DNA of 64,000 nt from Syncephalis plumigaleata (Eukaryota; Zoopagomycota; Zoopagomycetes; Zoopagales; Piptocephalidaceae): NCBI GenBank assembly GCA_025201365.1, contig JAIXMF010000007.1, positions 186,001-250,000 on the forward strand, in the 5' to 3' direction. Both the position numbers and the translations under genes were made by a program. A model generated the notes under the pieces. That model was not told the DNA's origin and searched no databases. It saw only the letters and a list, made by a program, of their open reading frames with translations. The number at the start of each line of letters is the position of its first letter. Position 1 is the first letter of the stretch. Of the stretch, positions 11,172-23,396 are shown piece by piece.

Positions 11172-12800
11172 ATGTCTACTACTACTACTGAAATATCGAG
11201 TAATTCCAACTCGTCTTGTAGATTACTAGACTGTCTGAATACTCTTCCATTTCATGATCAGTGTGTCTTCCGTAGTCTACTTGGTCATATTGAATTATTG
11301 CGTTTATCAGCATGTTGTCACTCGTTAAGAAGCAGTATTCGAAACGATACATTATTATGGCAACAAATATACCATAGGGATTTCCTATCAGGAGCTCATT
11401 ATTCTAAAGAAATGGAATTCGTATTATGGTGTATACGCATGGATGTCAACAATCCATGTACATCGGATAAACGAGCCGATCTACTAGAGAATGTGGACTG
11501 GTACAACACATATCGTCGACGAGTGAGCACCGAGAATAATTGGCGATATGGACGATGCAAGACCACGCATATCAATATGAAAGCTGACAAGGATGGAGTA
11601 TCTTATTACAGAGATATTAATGATAATCGTATATATATCGAACAACAAAGTCGCTTAGACGGGACACCAAGTCATTGGTATATTTTAGAATATCTGCCGC
11701 ATTCAAATCTTAGATCAAACAACAATACTGTGTATAACAGTACATTCTCCACATCGTCAAATGCTCTTTCACTGGATACTGGTAATGAAGCTGAGTATCA
11801 TCATGTCACAGGGGACCATTATATAGCTGTATCCCCTAAAGTATTCGAGAATGATACCAGCTATAGTGTAGAAATACTTTCTCGCAGACATGGTGGTATT
11901 TTCACTACATTCAATGTTCCAGTACAATATAAAGTGAAGGCAATTGAGGGGAAATGGGTATTATTAGTGCATGGAATACGAGAGCCATACCTTTTTTTGC
12001 CAAGGTGTATATGTAAGTGTAGTAACTTTACAATGATGCCATATAACTGATACTAATCACTAATGGTTGTAGTCGGTATAATGGTATTCGATATAGATAA
12101 TAGTATCATGTGTCCAGGAAACATTGATGATACATGGAATGCGGTCCATTTCTATAAAACAACCAATAATACGGCAATAGTATACACGGCCAGAGTAGCC
12201 AAAAATGACGATGTGGATCGTATTGAATGGGCACTATACCAGTTCTCGAGCAATACTCCTGTTGTACAATTGCGAAATGGCTGGTTCCAACTACCTGAAG
12301 GAATAGCGAGTGCGGGATTAATGATGTATAACTCATACGATTCGTATATGCTTCTCAAATTACATGGCCATCCTAAGTTTACTCCATACATAATGCATAA
12401 TGTAGCATTCAGTGGTCAAAGCCATACTCCACGTAATTGCTACACTATAACTGACCGACATATGCCCATACCATTATTAAGGGCTGGATGCGATTATTTA
12501 ACATTTGGTTCCAGACCAACAAAAGTATGGACGGACTTATCCTACAATGACGATCAAGTATTACAAATACCGGATACAGTTTCCATCAAACATATTATTG
12601 GAGATATCAATGTTTTTATAACAGGAGAGCGTAATCGTATAAAAAGTCGATTGCTTTTAGATATCAATACAAAAGAAGTAATACGTAAATTGGAAGCATC
12701 AAACATACACGGGTATTCGGTAATTGATGCAATGTTTGGTACGATATGTAATCCATCTGACAGTGATGAGCTAATGATAGAAGAGTATGGTGAATTGTAG
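11172..12800 (+). CDS. F-box-like protein of unknown substrate
   Basis: Two exons, 11172-12012 and 12073-12800, joined by a 60-nt intron with a GTAAGT donor, an ACTAAT branch site and a TAG acceptor. The phases agree and give 522 residues. Residues about 17-65 look like an F-box: LLDCLNTLPFHDQCVF, then LLGHIELLRLSACCHSLR and LLWQQIYHRDF. The F-box docks on Skp1 in SCF ubiquitin ligases. The remaining 450 residues have no motif I recognise; spaced aromatic residues and alternating beta-like segments (HYIAVSPKVFEND, YSVEILSRRHGGIF) might be a degenerate propeller, but that is a guess. The next start codon (PEX3) lies about 300 bp downstream on the same strand. Confidence 0.7.
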
Positions 12801-13094
12801 CAAGCATCAATAAATCATACTATATTGTTATTGATTACATTAGAGCGAGCAATATGTTTCTATTAACTAATAATGTGAATTAATCAGTTGGAAGACTTCT
12901 GCATGTATTATATAAATAATCATGTGATATTATTCGGATAGAGTTGCCGTGCTGTCATTAATAAACAAAAGCGAAATAATAATAATAATGCGAGATCAAC
13001 ATCATATTTAGTTCATTCACTCGCGTTAATATTACAACGATACCGCGATTACTTTCTTTCTCTTTCTCTTTCTTTCATTCTTCTTCACTTTGTT

Positions 13095-14673
13095 ATGCTG
13101 CAACGTATTTGGGATTTTACAAAACGGCACCAGCGTGGTCTACTGATCACCGCCGGTATTGCCGGTAGTGTTTATGCGACAACACGATTTATACGTAATA
13201 AATTGACAGATTTCCAACGTAACTCGTCTCAAGAAATGGCTCGACAAGCAGAGTAAGTCTACCGAATATCTACCAGTGTAGCGAGTGTAGCAGCTGACTT
13301 TTATGACATTATATATATGCATGTATGTATTTGTATTTGTATGCATTGCGGGTTATTCCACTATTTTCTACTGGCATGGATGATTCGCTAGTTTAAAGCG
13401 TCGCTTTGAACAAAACCAAACTGATTGCTTATTCACGGTAATGGCACTATTGCCAGCATTGGTCGAGCAACTCGATAATGAGCTTGATGTCAATGGTATT
13501 ACAATGCGTCTACGACAGGGTAGACAGCAATCTGTCTCGCAGTCCATGTCGACATCTATTGGTCCAGGCAATGATTTTGTTAAGGTGAATGAAAACAGTC
13601 AGCAACAACAGCAAGAGCAACAGGAACCACAAGAGAATGACACGTCAAATGAAAGAGAGTCAAGTACAACAGAGGGAGATAGACAGCATGGCAGTACCAG
13701 TAGTGTAGGTAGTGATAGTGGTAATGAAATGGCAGCTGCTAGTTTCATCGAAGAGAATACCATAGATTCACCGGTAGAATTGCATCCACTAGGTAAGTGT
13801 TGCTGGATAGATAATGATGATATTTTATATATATAATACATTGTAACTAATGATGGTTAACTAGATCGATTTACAAAGTTGGAGTTATGGCAAGAGTTGA
13901 AGATACGTAGTAAGTAAACGATTCATTTATTGTAAACAATTTAGTATGCTTATCCCTTCATTCTTGTTACTAAAAGGTTTCACTCGAACTATTGCCGCCA
14001 CTTATCTTATCACATTATTGACGCTGTTAAATCATCTACAATTGAATCTTGTTGGTCGTCACATTTACGTGGCATCTGTGGCCGAATCTGGAGTGGAGGC
14101 AAGCAAGGAAACAGAAGCATCCGTACGATTAAGGATGCAGCGAAATGACACTGTACTTGCTGCAAACACGGAACGAGATTATCTCAGCTTTAGCTGGTGG
14201 TTACTACACGTAGGATGCTACACTTGTATACAACGAATACGTAATGCCACGATAGAAGTTATTGGAAGGTAAGCATAGCTAGTTAGCTAGCTACAACATC
14301 CATAGATGTGTATATTAATCATCATTTACTATTAGCGTATCACTTAAAAAGTCATGCTCCTATCAAGACTTGAGTAATTTGGTTAATCAAATACGTGATC
14401 GTGTTGAAAGTTCATCGTGGACATCATCCGACAGTTCAACATCCATATTTGACGGGTAATTATCATAACTATAATATCATCTACATGTGAATAATGACTC
14501 ATTATTTCTATAGTATACGTGGCATTCTGTTACCAGATGACGATGAGGATGTTTTGTGTGTACTTCAAGAAGCGGGTATTATTAATAATACATCAGATAC
14601 CGCAGACAATGCAATCTCACCGGAATTACGTCGACTCTTGGATGAGACACGTGACTTTATTGACAGGTTAGTT

Positions 14674-14711
<38 letters not shown>

Positions 14712-15158
14712 GCACTAGCACTAGCACTTGTATTGCTTAATTCTATAAACAATCTACTAATCGAATAGTTAATAGTCCCGATTTCACTACTGTACTTGCA
14801 CGATGTCTTGATGAATCATTTGGCTTGCTATTGAATCGACTACAATCATCGCTATTCCCCGATCCATTGCCTGATTTGCAATTGACCACGTCGAGTATTC
14901 ATGAACTGACGGCAAGTGAAGAGGCCGCCATGAAGAAACAAATACCATTGGCAAAACTATTACCGGATGTTAGTCGCCAAGTGCACGAAATACTGAATGG
15001 CGTTCCTAACACGTATCTAGAGGTAATTATTGTTGTTATAAGTGTACATATAATGCTTACTAATATATTGCAACATCTAGTTGATATCGAACACGGAAAC
15101 ATTACGTGCCTATTCGGCCATCGTTTATTCGGCTTATGACACGCCTAGTTGGCTATAG
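13095..15158 (+). CDS. PEX3: Peroxin-3, peroxisomal membrane biogenesis factor
   Basis: Eight exons: 13095-13252, 13392-13792, 13865-13909, 13977-14268, 14336-14455, 14514-14666, 14776-15022 and 15081-15158. Every junction keeps phase and yields 497 residues. The N-terminus (MLQRIWDFTKRHQRGLLI, then TAGIAGSVYATTRFI) is the basic stretch plus membrane anchor that targets Pex3. Family blocks follow: DLKRRFEQNQTDCLFTVMA, LWQELKIRSFTRTIAATYL, QLNLVGRHIYV and C-terminal LRAYSAIVYSAYD. Pex3 sits in the peroxisomal or ER membrane and docks Pex19 with its membrane-protein cargo. An unusual insert of about 60 residues, Gln/Glu/Ser-rich (13600-13750), lies in exon 2. The intron at 14667-14775 contains an (ACT)n microsatellite. 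The acceptor after 14775 is the second of two nearby AGs and is the one that keeps the frame. Confidence 0.93.
14675..14711 (+). repeat. (ACT)n microsatellite in a PEX3 intron
   Basis: About twelve tandem ACT units lie inside the sixth PEX3 intron, so copy-number change there would not alter the protein. Confidence 0.9.
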
Positions 15159-15442
15159 TATTAGATGAATAACTAATAAATAATCCTGTTTATAATGTAT
15201 GTTACGATTTCTGTCTATTTGCTATACTCCATGTTCGATGTCTATATTTATTCTGCTTACCTCGTGAACACAATCCGCTGAGTTTTATTTCCAAACAACA
15301 TTTAAACAGAATGTAATCATTTGCTATCTAACCTCATAAAGAAACATTCAAATGCTAACTAATATGTTAATGAAAAGTAAACTCCGCTCTCATTATTTTT
15401 ATCATAATGTTACATGAGCATACGTGAGGATGGATTGCCACC

Positions 15443-16054
15443 ATGTCTACTCGACGAGACTTGTCGTATGATGATAGTGAGTGATTATTTCATTTTGATT
15501 GCATAATTCTTTATGAACTAACCTGTTTTTACGCATCATATTAGACAGCATGGGATGGTGTATTTGTTATGCAATTGGTCGTCGTTTTTTCTTTTACTAA
15601 TGATTAGTCGAATGTCGTACCACTACTATTGCTACAATTACTAGTGTTGTATAATTGCTATTGCTAGTATTGTTGATAGAATTAGATATGCACGAGTTCG
15701 GGTTCACGCCGATCTTTTTACTGTCCCCTGCATTACACATGAAAACTCGCGTGTATGTGTATGTGTACGCGCGTGTGTGTCACCATTAAACGATGCATAT
15801 GAGGTTCTCACCACAGACCAGTGGATTATGACAGCGGAAACATTATCATTAGCAATGTTGGTGTTCCATTAGGCAGCACCGACGATCAATTCAAGTCAGA
15901 TGGTCAAACATCAATCTATTACTAGTAATAGCAATTGCAATAATAGTAATGGTACAAGAGCAGTACTTGTAATAGTAGCACGAGTACTAGAAGTAGCACT
16001 AATAGTAGCACCGATACTACGAGTAGTACGGACAGTCACAAGTACAAGGATTAG
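15443..16054 (+). CDS. Possible small hypothetical gene, exon structure uncertain
   Basis: An ATG at 15443 in good context opens MSTRRDLSYDD, followed by a strong GTGAGT donor at 15477. After an AT-rich stretch, an open segment begins near 15822 (VDYDSGNIIISNV, GVPLGSTDDQF). In the same frame further on lies a Ser/Thr-rich run (STCNSSTSTRSSTNSS) that stops near 16054. A 66-nt intron (15895-15960) would join the last two blocks in frame. I do not recognise the family. The gene could be a short Ser-rich protein or a chance set of open segments. The compositional similarity of the tail to other proteins here is the main support. Confidence 0.3.
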
Positions 16055-17004
16055 ACCAAAGGAGGAAATGGTGGGCATTGATGAAGGATACATTCGGATA
16101 ATCGCGAGTAGTTTTCTTTAATCATTACACAACTGAATTATTACTATTACTACTATTACTAGTAATATTCAATTAATAAATGTTTTTACAAGTTTGTGTC
16201 CAAATAATCGGAACGGAAAGCAATTACATGAATACGTTTAATTATTACTCCTGTTGAAAGTGTAATAATGCATCTGCAGAGCAAGTATGCCTGCCTGCCT
16301 CTCAAAAGCATTTGAAAATGTCTTCGCTCTATTCTTTATAGAATACGAGTTTATTTTCATACCAGGTTTAAGCGCGGGAATACCACATCCACGTTTTATC
16401 TTCATGCATATGGTTTCTTTTTTATTAATGTTCGTGTTTTATTTCTACACTACTTGCTATGCAGATGCCACTTTCAACCTTAACCCCAGTCACTACTGCA
16501 GCTACAGCTATTACAGCTACAGCCACTACTTCCCCCCCCTGCAACTGTAAATGGAATGCGCAGGTATACGAAAGAAGTACACATACGATGACGGAGATAG
16601 CCATCTATTCAGACAGGTGGCTATTACTCCACATATGCCTACTGGCTATGCTAGCTGCATGTTGACAATCCGTGTAGTCTCAGCTTTTATTATTTGTGAT
16701 GGTGCAGGTGTTTCACCATCGGGAAACCTCCCGCATTTTCAATACTTTTCCTTTATTTTTCTTGACATTACTCGTTTATCGTTTAGCAGACAAGGTGACT
16801 AGGCCTCGCTATCACGGAAATAGAATAGATTGACGCCAATGACGACAATTATCTCCGTCATCAATACTATCGCTTCTACTACTACTACTGCTGCTGCTGC
16901 TACTGCTACAATAGCAATTATTACAATTCAATTCAATGATGGTACATCCGCTGTTGAACCATTCCTATTTAGAATATTCTATGATGTAATGACCCTCTCT
17001 TTCT

Positions 17005-17043
<39 letters not shown>

Positions 17044-17787
17044 TACCATAGTGTGGCTTGATTTTGTCTTTTTTTGCACACACACATCCACGCATCTACT
17101 CGTATATACGCACACGGTTATCGTCATGTCTATTGCTCTGTTCCTTAACGAGTAACACGCTTGCCTCATACATATCGAAATAAACGGTCTCGTAAAACAG
17201 ATAGTGATACCATGCTCTAGTTTCAAGTAACGCATCTTGCCTTTATTGTAGGTCTCGATTCAACAACAATTCACTTAATAGTCAATGGCCATTTCCTGTT
17301 TAAGCTCATGTTTGAACAGTTGTCACGCCTTTTAGTAGTCTTTGCTCGTGGTAGCGTGTACCCAATAAATCGTCGGGTAATAGCCCTATTTTCAGACAGA
17401 TAGGCCAGAATGCAGTCGTTTGTCATATACTGCAGAGTGATCACTTTCTGGGATGCTCACATTCTCACCATGCCGTGGCAGCAGAAGCAGAAATAGCAGA
17501 AGCAGCAGTAACAGAAGCAATAGAAGGAACAATGAACACCACCTCCTTTTCCTAGACTATTATGCGTCTTATCATCCATGAGTGGGTATGCATTTCTCCC
17601 ATCCATAAGTGCAATGGGTTTCAGCCCTAAGAACATCTTACGCCACCAGTGATATACAAATGCGCATTAATAAGTTTATAAGAAACGCTAATTTACCCGA
17701 ATACTTGTGATTTGTTACCTTTAGTCACACCAGCTGCTACTACAACAACTATTCATAACTACTACTACCATTGCCATTATCACTATC

Positions 17788-17818
<31 letters not shown>

Positions 17819-20142
17819 ACTAGTTCGCATTCATTTGTCAACGCGTATACGCACACACACACACACGTATACAATTTCCTTTATTGTCCTCCTACTTGAT
17901 TGGGCCATTACTTGACATTCTTGCGTCCACTTTTCATTGCCATATTGGCTTCTATATTGCTACACTGACTTGTCAAGCGTGCATACGCTTCCTTCTTGTG
18001 TTACATACATTTCATTGGTGCGGGTGTATCTGCAGGCCGATTGCCTACCACTTTGCTTCTATCCTACTACCACTACCACTACTACCACCACTTCCACTTC
18101 CACTTTGCGCGTTCACTCACAGTCACTATCGCTGTCACTTACATTTCCTATTTCACTTACACTAAATCGTTCGCATTATACACACGTACACGTACAAACA
18201 CGCATTGCTTTACGCACGTATACACCCACGCTTAACTATTTCGTGTGCTGGTACCTCATCAGTGTCCAATTTTGCTTTTTTTGCTTTCCTTCCTTCTTTC
18301 TTTCCAATTTGCTTGTACGCATTCGTACATTTGCTCAAAAATAGAGTTTGTACACTTACACTACTAGCGTCTAGCCCTGCCATTCTTACGCACAATCAAC
18401 TTTTGCTTGTTTGTTTGTTCGTTCGTTCGTTCACGCATAGAGACCAAGCAACGCGCACCCATCAACGCGTGTTGTATTATTGTGCTTCGCCAACTTCATT
18501 CTAGATAAGAGAAACCGGTTCAACGGCCCCATTTTCACTTACAGTGCCACCAAGTGTCCGGCCTTTCATCAACACTCACTTCCGCATAACCCAGACGGTA
18601 ACACTGAAGAGTCATTTTAACAAAGTCTTGTCTATTAGTGTACGTGTGTGCGTGTGTGTTTCTCTATCTGTTTGTGTCTGTCTGTCTATCCGTCTGTGTA
18701 ACACGGTGCCGTGCCATACGACGACAACAACAACAACAACAACAGCAACAACTACTACAACAAGACTACCATCATCCATATTCGTGGTGTAGTTGACATT
18801 GCTGCTGGTCTGCACGGTGTCTTAACATCCCACTCCTTTTTTTCCACCTCACTTTCCATTTACTCTACTCTATTCTACTCTACCCTACTATTTTCAGTCA
18901 GGTGGTCGTCCACATTGGCTGCACGGCGAGGCTGCTTGTATTACCAAAAAGAGGTAAGTGATATAGAGCGCTATTTTAATTTCACCTCCGACATCCACTG
19001 TGCGTCCTGCTTGTTTTGTATCCCTACGCACCGACCACTCTCGCTTCTATTTCATTCCCTTTCTGTATGTCTCTGTCTCTCGTACCTTTGAAGACACGGG
19101 AGCAAGCATTTGAGTGACATGCCTAAATGAACGTCTGCTCTGACCGCATGCTTTCTATATCCGCTTGCATTCAAGTTGGATGTTCACTTTCCTCGTTTCA
19201 AAGGTGCTAATTTATTCGGTGGCACCTCGCCCTGTACACGAAAAGTGTATGGTCATGGATGACTATTCGTCCGAGTAGCTACCATGCTGCACATTCCTTT
19301 TTCCCTCTCTGATATGAAAAAGTATTCTCCGATTCGTTCGTTGGACTGTCCTATTGCGCTGCTTGCCTTTTGTAGCTCAGGGTTCTGGTGATTATCACCG
19401 GAATTGGGATTGAGAAACAACGCGTCTTGTGTAGCGCGACGTTTGCAGCATTCTTCCCAAGGCCGTTAATTATCTCCGGCCAGAGCAGGAAAGCATAGGT
19501 GCATGGCACACTCTGAATGGATACATTACGAGTCACAGCTGTTGTACTGTGGTTGTAGCATATATTTAAACGAGTAGTTTGCGATAAAGTATTTGTTTCG
19601 TACTTTTCTTATCACTACTACTACTACTACTACATCATTACTACATCACTACACTGCTACACTATCTCAGTATCACTACACTACTACTACTACTCTACTA
19701 CTCTACTACTATAAGTACTCTTTATTGTTGTTGTTGTTGTTGTTGTTACTTCTACGAGATCGTATAGCATTCAACGTGTAGTTCGTACGCATTTGCCTGG
19801 TTCAATGCGATTGACGCTTTTTATTCATTTCTGTCTCCTTCTTTTATCTATTTGATTGCCAACGGTCTTTCTATCTTTCTCTCTTTCTCTCTCTATTTTT
19901 TTTCCCAGTGTCACTTACCAAGTTTGACGTCATTCACCATATATCACTGGATTCCCTCTCTCTCTCTCTCTCTTTTTCTCTCTGACACATTGTTCTTACT
20001 TCTTCCATTCAGTTCTTAGTCCAACTTAACCCGACTAACTAACTAACTAACTCTTATCGTTTGATTGACGACGCTTTCCACTTGTGATTAGTATACTCTT
20101 CTGTTATTTAAGAAAGCAACCCTTATCAACATCTTATCATCC
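16055..20142. other. 4-kb gene-poor spacer with pyrimidine microsatellites
   Basis: No gene that I can support. The region contains a (CT)n run at 17012-17039, (ACT)n near 17785-17813, CCACTA/CCACCA repeats near 18060-18100, (GTT)n near 19728-19746 and many CT-rich tracts. The + strand is pyrimidine-rich up to the ATG at 20143, as in other upstream regions here, so at least the right half is probably the promoter and leader of the C2H2 gene. Confidence 0.5.
17012..17039 (+). repeat. (CT)n microsatellite
   Basis: An uninterrupted CT dinucleotide run within a CT-rich tract, not in a coding exon. Confidence 0.9.
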
Positions 20143-21837
20143 ATGTCTACCGGCAACAGCAATAGCAACAACAGTAGCCAATCTATTCCTACTGGTACTG
20201 TTATGGCTCCGCTTAAACTGGAAGTAACTCATTCGGTCGACTGGCAATCCGGAAAACTCGACTGGCCCGTCGCTGGCGAAATCATCAGCAACTACAACGT
20301 CTGGCCTACAGCTGCTGCCGATCTAGGATTGCACACGTTCCCTACGACGGATATGTCCACCGCAATGATGACACCCACCTCAGATATGGCCGAGCTAAAC
20401 TGGTCACCGGCTCCTACCACGCCTTCCTGCGAGTCAGTATTGGACTTCAAGTGGAATACCAGTAACACTACCGGTGATGCCAATCATCAAGGTGCCGCGC
20501 TCGGTATTTGGCTTCTCAACCTTATCGGTGATAACCACGCTACTATCGAAAGTATTAGCGAAATGTACAGCAAATTTAATGAATATACCACTACCGCAGC
20601 CACTACGCCATCCCTCCTTGTTCATTCCTCTTCCTCACCCATGGTATCTACCGAGTCGTTGTTGCTTGACACTGCTGCTGCTGCTGCTGGTGGTGGTGGT
20701 AGTGTTGTTTCAGGCACAGCAACGTCACCCGCCCTTAACAATGCGGAACAACGTATGCCCGATAGCGAGCCCTTAGTCAGTGTGATGCAAAGGCTAAGCG
20801 TGCAGCCTGAATCGTCCACAGGTGCATCCTCTCCTTCGCATTTGACACTTGAAATGGCACGAGCAGCGGTGATGGCGCAATTCAACTCGTCGACTGCCTC
20901 GCCTAACTTAACATCCCTCGAGTCTACGCCACTTGCATCGAATATCGAATCACCCATTGGTATGATGCAGCCATTCTATCCGCTTGCATTGTTCCCCGCT
21001 GATGGTAACACGTTGCCTATCGCGCGTCCTGGCTCGCCTTCATCCATTGGCCATATACCATCGTCAATGGCTAGCATGTCGGTCCAACCTGTTGGCGCAC
21101 CAGTCGCTGTTGCACTTAATCATCCTCACACTCATGAGATGCCTGGGCTACGTCTGCAACCAGTGCCAATTCATCCTACTGTTTATCAACAGCAGCAACA
21201 GTCCGCTTCTACTTCTATGGCAACCTCTTTGCCTGGCAGTCATCCACTACAAGCGAATGTATCGCCCTTTGGCGTGTCACAATTCACCATGAACATGCAA
21301 GGCATATCCGGTTCATTGCATACCGGTTCTGCTGCATCCACGGCAACTTCGAATGTGTCCACCACCGTCTCGTCTGTGGTAGCAAGCGGTAATGGTACGC
21401 GTCGTGACGCAAACCATCGTCCATTCGTATGTCAAGAATGCCAAAAACGATTTGCACGTCCGTCGGCACTTCGTCTTCACATGCGCACACACAGCGGTGA
21501 ACGTCCACACGCCTGTCCCCATCCTGGATGCGGTCGACGCTTCTCTGTACAAAGCAACTTGACGCGTCATCTGCGCTTGCATGCACGCAACGGAGGATTC
21601 TCACCTCGGGAAAGCCGTCGTTCCTCCTCTCACGGCACCTCCGCTTCGTCTATTCGCGAGAGTGTCATTCCAAGTCGCCACTGCCACACCCTAGTGCCAA
21701 GCCGCATGGCATCTCAATCTATGATGGATATTTCCTCCTCTACCACCACAAGTGGAGCTGCGGCAGCTATTGCTGCTCCCACCAGCTACGTCGAAGAGTT
21801 AGCGGCTATTCTTAGTCAAAACTCATTTGCTCAATGA
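20143..21837 (+). CDS. C2H2 zinc-finger transcription factor, two fingers
   Basis: Single intronless frame, 564 residues, ATG at 20143 after a long CT-rich leader. Two adjacent C2H2 fingers lie at about residues 429-481: VCQECQKRFARPSALRLHMR, then ACPHPGCGRRFSV with SNLTRHLRLH, joined by the classic linker THSGERP. Two-finger modules of this kind bind short GC-rich DNA sites. The 425 residues before the fingers are Ser/Thr/Ala/Pro-rich and probably form a regulatory or activation region, with short Ala and Gln runs. GC content is higher than in the neighbouring spacers, as expected for coding sequence. It is a DNA-binding regulator by family; the target genes are unknown and no orthologue is assigned. 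Confidence 0.85.
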   Translation: MSTGNSNSNNSSQSIPTGTVMAPLKLEVTHSVDWQSGKLDWPVAGEIISNYNVWPTAAADLGLHTFPTTDMSTAMMTPTSDMAELNWSPAPTTPSCESVLDFKWNTSNTTGDANHQGAALGIWLLNLIGDNHATIESISEMYSKFNEYTTTAATTPSLLVHSSSSPMVSTESLLLDTAAAAAGGGGSVVSGTATSPALNNAEQRMPDSEPLVSVMQRLSVQPESSTGASSPSHLTLEMARAAVMAQFNSSTASPNLTSLESTPLASNIESPIGMMQPFYPLALFPADGNTLPIARPGSPSSIGHIPSSMASMSVQPVGAPVAVALNHPHTHEMPGLRLQPVPIHPTVYQQQQQSASTSMATSLPGSHPLQANVSPFGVSQFTMNMQGISGSLHTGSAASTATSNVSTTVSSVVASGNGTRRDANHRPFVCQECQKRFARPSALRLHMRTHSGERPHACPHPGCGRRFSVQSNLTRHLRLHARNGGFSPRESRRSSSHGTSASSIRESVIPSRHCHTLVPSRMASQSMMDISSSTTTSGAAAAIAAPTSYVEELAAILSQNSFAQ

Positions 21838-22834
21838 GGATAATTACTAATATCTCAGTTGTTTACAGAGATATATAGGTGTTTATGAGTGATATGCACC
21901 TCTTTATTATATGTGTGTGTGTGTGATCCACTGTGATTACCACTACCATCATCATCGCTATTATTATCACTCACACTATATCGCTCACAATAGTGTATGT
22001 CATCACTATTACAACATCAGCAACACTAATATCAACACTACAATCAAATAGCTCTGGTCGATTAATGGTTCAACAATAACCCAGTAATCACTAGTCTGTA
22101 TTACTTGTTTTTTCTCTTCTTACTTTTTGCGTCAATTCACTTTGGAATCCTGTATATTTCCTCTTTAGCATATATCTATATATCATCAGCACACATCACG
22201 ACATCATCATCAGTCATATATACACATGCATCTATATGTGGATATATTATTTACAGCGACAATAACTAGGCATTAGTATATTGCGTCTCTAGGATAACAA
22301 CCGACCATTATCGCGATAGATCGATTTTATTCCTATTCAACTATACCGATATATATTGCAAGTTTACTGGTTCTCATCCATCATAGTAATATCGGTCGTA
22401 GATGGGAAAGGAAGCAGCTTTTTAAGCCTGGTTGCTTGAGCCCTTCCTCTTCTTTCTTCTACGATTCCCCCACCACCCTTTAACATATCATATACACACA
22501 CACGGCCAGTATAATGAGCATTATTATTCTACACATGCACTTGCTCGCACGCATACGTATACACGTATGTGAGTATCGTTTTCTCGTTACGCGTTTATTC
22601 TTGTTTATTTCTTGGTTATTATCACTATTGTTGTTCATTCAATTCAATTACATTCAATTACATTACATTACATTATAACATTGACTTTTTTGGTTCCCTA
22701 TACATGATTGACTGATTGACTATATATATCTCTCTCTACCATTTCTACAATGTCTGGTCAATTATCTATCAATAGTAGCCATCAAGTGTGTATCTATATC
22801 TTTTCTTTTGTTTTGTGTTGCGTTCAACTCATTT

Positions 22835-22867
<33 letters not shown>

Positions 22868-23396
22868 AAGTACTTCTCCCTTTTTGGAGTGAATGTACTA
22901 GATCTACCGCCATTCATCATTCACCATATACGTACATTTGGCATCTAGACATTGCAGCAATTAGAAGTAAGGCTTATACAAACATTTGTAGATAACATTT
23001 TACAACTATATTATAAGCCTGTAATACTAATGATTGTCATCTCTCTCTCTCTACAAAATACATACATTATTATTAGCATTGTTAATAATAATAATCGCGC
23101 TTTCGTGATATTACTACTCTCTATCTTCCCTGAAGAAGAATAAGAAAAGCCAATACATCTAGTTGGCTATACAAAAAAAAACACAAATCAATAAATAATG
23201 ATAATCACTTAGTTTCTATCAGTTGAATTCAAATGATGTTTTTTTTTAATTTAGTACAATAAATTACTTTGAACAAACATACAAGTAATCGTACAAAGAG
23301 CAGATAGATTGACAAACATAGAGACAGACAAATGGATGGAAGGATCAACAAAACAAGTACATATGCTATATTGATTCGACCATCCATTCGGTCATT
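21838..23396. other. Intergenic; one possible tiny gene near 22750
   Basis: AT-rich DNA with a (GT)n run near 21913-21924 and a (TAC)n run near 22833-22868. An ATG at 22750 follows a CT-rich leader (MSGQLSINSSHQ) and could splice to an open piece at about 22955 (QLEVRLIQTFVDNILQLYY). The donor is weak and the reading ends in repeats, so I do not call it as a gene. The left end holds the C2H2 3' UTR and the right end the ABC transporter 3' UTR. Confidence 0.35.

Noticed and set aside
17937-18344. Plus-strand frame of 135 residues with Thr-rich stretch
   Set aside because: It is made of CCACTA/CCACCA repeats and pyrimidine tracts that are open in several frames, with no motif.
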